From Hyphomicrobiales bacterium (GTDB taxonomy: Bacteria > Pseudomonadota > Alphaproteobacteria > Rhizobiales > Beijerinckiaceae): a DNA stretch of 14,258 bases. Below are positions 11,648 through 14,258 of the stretch, one piece after another. The notes under the pieces are model-generated. The model did no database searches. It was not told the DNA's origin and worked only from the letters and a program-made list of their open reading frames with translations. Numbering within the stretch: position 1 is the first letter of the stretch; every line of letters starts with the position of its first letter. A program made the translations under genes and the position numbers. The DNA lies in assembly GCA_015655535.1 (NCBI GenBank), contig JAATEW010000136.1, positions 1 through 14,258 on the forward strand, given 5' to 3'.

Positions 11648-14258
11648 GCCGACGCGGTCTCGGCCGGTTCCGGTGGCCGATAGGGGCCATGCACGCTCAT
11701 GTCTTCCGCACCCCGCCGTTCGGACCTCGGCCCGAACAGCTTTTGCACGGCGACGAAAAAGACGGGTATCAGCAGCAATCCCAGAATCACGACGGCCATC
11801 ATGCCGCCCATGACGCCGGTGCCAAGCGCCTGCTGGCTCTTGCCGCCCGCGCCATGAGCGATGACCATCGGCAAAACGCCGCAAACGAAGGCGAAGCCCG
11901 TCATCACGATGGGGCGGAAGCGCAACCGGCACGCGGTCATCGTCGCCTCCATCAAGGAATAGCCGCGGGCTTTCAGCTCATTGGCGAATTCGATAATGAG
12001 AATGGCGTCCTTGGCGGCAAGACCGATGATCGTGATGAGCCCGACGGTGAAGTAGACCCCGTTCGGCATGCCGCGCAGGCTGGTCGCCAAGACCGCGCCC
12101 GCGATGCCGAGCGGCACCGTGAGCAGGACGGCGATCGGAATCGTCCAGCTTTCGTAAAGCGCCGCGAGGCACAGGAACACGACGACGACCGACAGGCCGA
12201 GCAGGAAGGGCGCCATGGAGCCCGCGAGTTTTTCCTGCAGCGATTGTCCCGTCCATTCATAGCCGAAGCCGCGCGGCAGGCGGCCGGTGAGGCGTTCCAT
12301 CTCGGCGATGGCGTCGCCGCTGGTGTAGCCCGGTGCCGCCTCGCCGCTGATGCGGACGGACGGATAATAATTGAAGCCGACCATCTGGGTCGCGCCTTGC
12401 GACCAGGCGATGCTCGCAAAGGATGAAAAGGGCACGAGCGCGCCGCGCGCATTCTTGACGTTATAGCCGAGAATATCCTCCGCGTTCATGCGGCTGCCGG
12501 CGTCGCTTTGCACGATCACGCGCTGCATGCGGCCGTGATTGGGGAAGTCGTTCACATAGGCTGAGCCGAGATTGGTCGAGATCGTATTGTTGATGGCTTC
12601 GAAGGTCACGCCGAAGGCCGAGGCCTTCTCGCGGTCGATGACGACTTCGGCTTGCGGCGCTTGCGGCAGGCCTTCGATATAGACGTTTTGAAGCACCGGA
12701 CTGGCTTCCGCCGCAGCGACGAGCGTATTGGCGGCCTGTATCAAGGCGTCATAGCCCTTCTGGCCGCGATCCTGCAGCCGGAAGCTGAAGCCGCTCGAAT
12801 TGCCGAGATTGTCGATCGGCGGCGGTTGCAGCGCCGAGATCTTGGCGTCGCGAATGCCCGCTAAACTTGAATTGATATCGTCAACGATCGCCGCGGCCGA
12901 GTCCTTCGGGCCGCGCTCGCTCCAATCTTTCAGCGTGATGAAGGCTTGCGCCGTATTGAGGCCCTGCCCGTTGAAGCTGAAGCCCGTCAGGAAGGTGACG
13001 TCTTTGATGCCCGGCCGTTCGCCGAGATAATTCTCGACCTTCTGGATCGCCGCCTCGGTGCGGTTGAAGGCTGAATCAGATGGCGTCTGCACATCGGTGG
13101 TGATGAAGCCTTGATCGTCGATCGGCAGAAAGCCTGCCGGCAGTCGCACGAAGGCGAAGCATAGACCCACGACCAGAACGGCGTAAATCAGCATGAGACG
13201 GGCAACGCGCGTCAAGGACCAGCCGACGAGCCCGACATAGCGATCGCGGATCTTGTCGAGCCCACGATTGAACCAGCCGAAGGGACCGCGCCGCGTGAGG
13301 GCATGTCCAGCTTCTACCGGCTTCAACAAGGTCGCGCAGAGCGCCGGCGTGAGCGAGAGAGCCATAAGTGCCGAGAAACCGATGGCCGAGATCATCGTCA
13401 CCGAGAACTGCCGATAGATGATGCCGACCGATCCCGGAAAGAAAGCCATGGGCACGAAAACAGCCAGCAGCACGACCGTAATCCCGATGATGGCGCTGGT
13501 GATCTGCGACATGGCCTTGCGCGTCGCCTCTTTCGGCGACAGACCTTCCGACGCCATGATGCGCTCGACGTTTTCGACGACGACGATGGCGTCGTCGACG
13601 AGGATGCCGATGGCGAGCACCATGGCGAACATGGTCAGCATATTGATGGAATAGCCGGCGAGGAGAAGCGTCGCGCAGGTGCCGAGCAGAGCGACCGGCA
13701 CCACGATCGTCGGAATGATCGTATAGCGGATATTTTGCAGGAACAGGAACATCACGACGAAAACCAGCACGATGGCTTCCAGCAAAGTGTGCAGCACTTT
13801 CTCGATCGAGGCTTTCACCACCGGCGTGATGTCGTAGGGGATTTCATAGGTGATGTTGTCCGGGAAGAAGCGCGAAAGCTCCTGCATCTTGGCTTTCACG
13901 GCATTCGCCGTTGCAAGCGCATTGCCGCCCGGCGCGAGCAGAACGGAGAGGCCCGCCGTCGGCTGACCATTGAGCCGCGTCGTGAACTGATAGCCCATCC
14001 CGCCGATTTCGATGCGCGCGACATCGCTCACCCGCACGGTCGAGCCGTCCGGATTGGCGCGCAGCACGATCTGGCCGAATTCCTCGGGCGAGGCGAGCTG
14101 GCCTTTGACGACGACAAGTGCCGAGACGCGCTGCTCCGGCGTACTCGGCTCGGCGCCGATGCTGCCGGAAGCCACCTGCGCGTTTTGCGCTTCGATGGCT
14201 TTTGTCACATCATCGGCGGTGAGGCCGAAGCCGACGAGCTTGCCGGGATCGAGCCAGA
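11644..14258 (-). CDS. RND efflux pump inner-membrane transporter (HAE1 type), partial
   Basis: This is the 3' 870 codons of an AcrB/MexF-type proton-driven drug exporter; the 5' part lies beyond the right edge. The first complete codon corresponds to about AcrB residue 187 (WLDPGKLVGFGLTADDV), so about 185 residues are missing. It covers the end of the first porter half, helices 2-6 with GILVDDAIVVVENVER, the second porter and docking half, and the last membrane half with GLAAKDAILIIEFANEL and RLRFRPIVMTGFAFVCGVLP. The proton-relay residues are intact: two Asp equivalent to AcrB D407/D408 (codons 13591-13596), the Lys equivalent to K940 and the Arg equivalent to R971. A membrane-fusion partner is expected upstream outside the window. 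The frame is open to the edge, so no start is assigned. Confidence 0.96.
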   Translation of the reverse strand, partial: WLDPGKLVGFGLTADDVTKAIEAQNAQVASGSIGAEPSTPEQRVSALVVVKGQLASPEEFGQIVLRANPDGSTVRVSDVARIEIGGMGYQFTTRLNGQPTAGLSVLLAPGGNALATANAVKAKMQELSRFFPDNITYEIPYDITPVVKASIEKVLHTLLEAIVLVFVVMFLFLQNIRYTIIPTIVVPVALLGTCATLLLAGYSINMLTMFAMVLAIGILVDDAIVVVENVERIMASEGLSPKEATRKAMSQITSAIIGITVVLLAVFVPMAFFPGSVGIIYRQFSVTMISAIGFSALMALSLTPALCATLLKPVEAGHALTRRGPFGWFNRGLDKIRDRYVGLVGWSLTRVARLMLIYAVLVVGLCFAFVRLPAGFLPIDDQGFITTDVQTPSDSAFNRTEAAIQKVENYLGERPGIKDVTFLTGFSFNGQGLNTAQAFITLKDWSERGPKDSAAAIVDDINSSLAGIRDAKISALQPPPIDNLGNSSGFSFRLQDRGQKGYDALIQAANTLVAAAEASPVLQNVYIEGLPQAPQAEVVIDREKASAFGVTFEAINNTISTNLGSAYVNDFPNHGRMQRVIVQSDAGSRMNAEDILGYNVKNARGALVPFSSFASIAWSQGATQMVGFNYYPSVRISGEAAPGYTSGDAIAEMERLTGRLPRGFGYEWTGQSLQEKLAGSMAPFLLGLSVVVVFLCLAALYESWTIPIAVLLTVPLGIAGAVLATSLRGMPNGVYFTVGLITIIGLAAKDAILIIEFANELKARGYSLMEATMTACRLRFRPIVMTGFAFVCGVLPMVIAHGAGGKSQQALGTGVMGGMMAVVILGLLLIPVFFVAVQKLFGPRSERRGAEDMSVHGPYRPPEPAETASA

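Noticed and set aside
11689..12426. 245-codon plus-strand ORF opposite the RND gene
   Set aside because: Composition is typical of an antisense shadow (Asp/Arg/His/Gln-rich), and the RND protein is clearly coded on the other strand.
1..14258. CRISPR array, tRNA/rRNA genes or intact insertion sequence
   Set aside because: No regularly spaced direct repeats, no tRNA-like cloverleaf with a CCA end and no transposase motifs were seen on either strand.

Overview
The window looks like chromosomal DNA of a methylotrophic alphaproteobacterium of the Hyphomicrobiales (Rhizobiales) type. The pointers are a high-GC codon style, palindromic intergenic repeats of a kind common in that order, and a paralogue of formaldehyde-activating enzyme (Fae), a family tied to tetrahydromethanopterin-linked C1 oxidation. 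A Beijerinckiaceae-like methylotroph is my best guess from these features, not a demonstrated assignment.

Left part (1-4030). greA (+) is followed by a 111-bp inverted-repeat element. Next come an orphan HigA-type antitoxin (-) and a 122-bp mosaic of five hairpins. Ethanolamine ammonia-lyase eutB-eutC (-) is a two-gene unit joined by an ATGA overlap. Divergent from eutB, across only 55 bp, is a RelE/ParE-type toxin gene with a frameshift, followed by its intact Xre-type antitoxin. That 55-bp gap holds a perfect 17-bp palindrome abutting the toxin start codon.

Middle part (4031-8707). On the minus strand lie an L-2-amino-thiazoline-4-carboxylate hydrolase-family gene, an unrecognised 178-aa protein and an S9 prolyl-oligopeptidase-family peptidase. 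A clear intrinsic terminator sits between the 178-aa gene and the hydrolase-family gene, hard against the ribosome-binding site of the latter. On the plus strand are an unrecognised 135-aa protein with a possible Cys-His-Asp triad and a Fae-like protein. In the Fae-like protein the position of the catalytic histidine of Fae appears to be methionine.

Right part (8708-14258). A tight five-gene plus-strand cluster encodes exported and membrane proteins: a 273-aa secreted protein, a DUF6152-type small periplasmic protein whose predicted mature N-terminus is His-His, two tandem four-helix membrane proteins (DUF6644-like) with conserved histidines, and a class II c-type cytochrome-like protein with a C-terminal CxxCH. 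This is the best candidate here for an undescribed system: a periplasmic metal/heme redox module with a CopC/CopD-like organisation. Convergent to it is the 3' part of an HAE1-type RND efflux pump inner-membrane protein that runs off the right edge.

No tRNA, rRNA, CRISPR array or intact mobile element was seen. All identifications come from reading motifs by eye; no database search was run.
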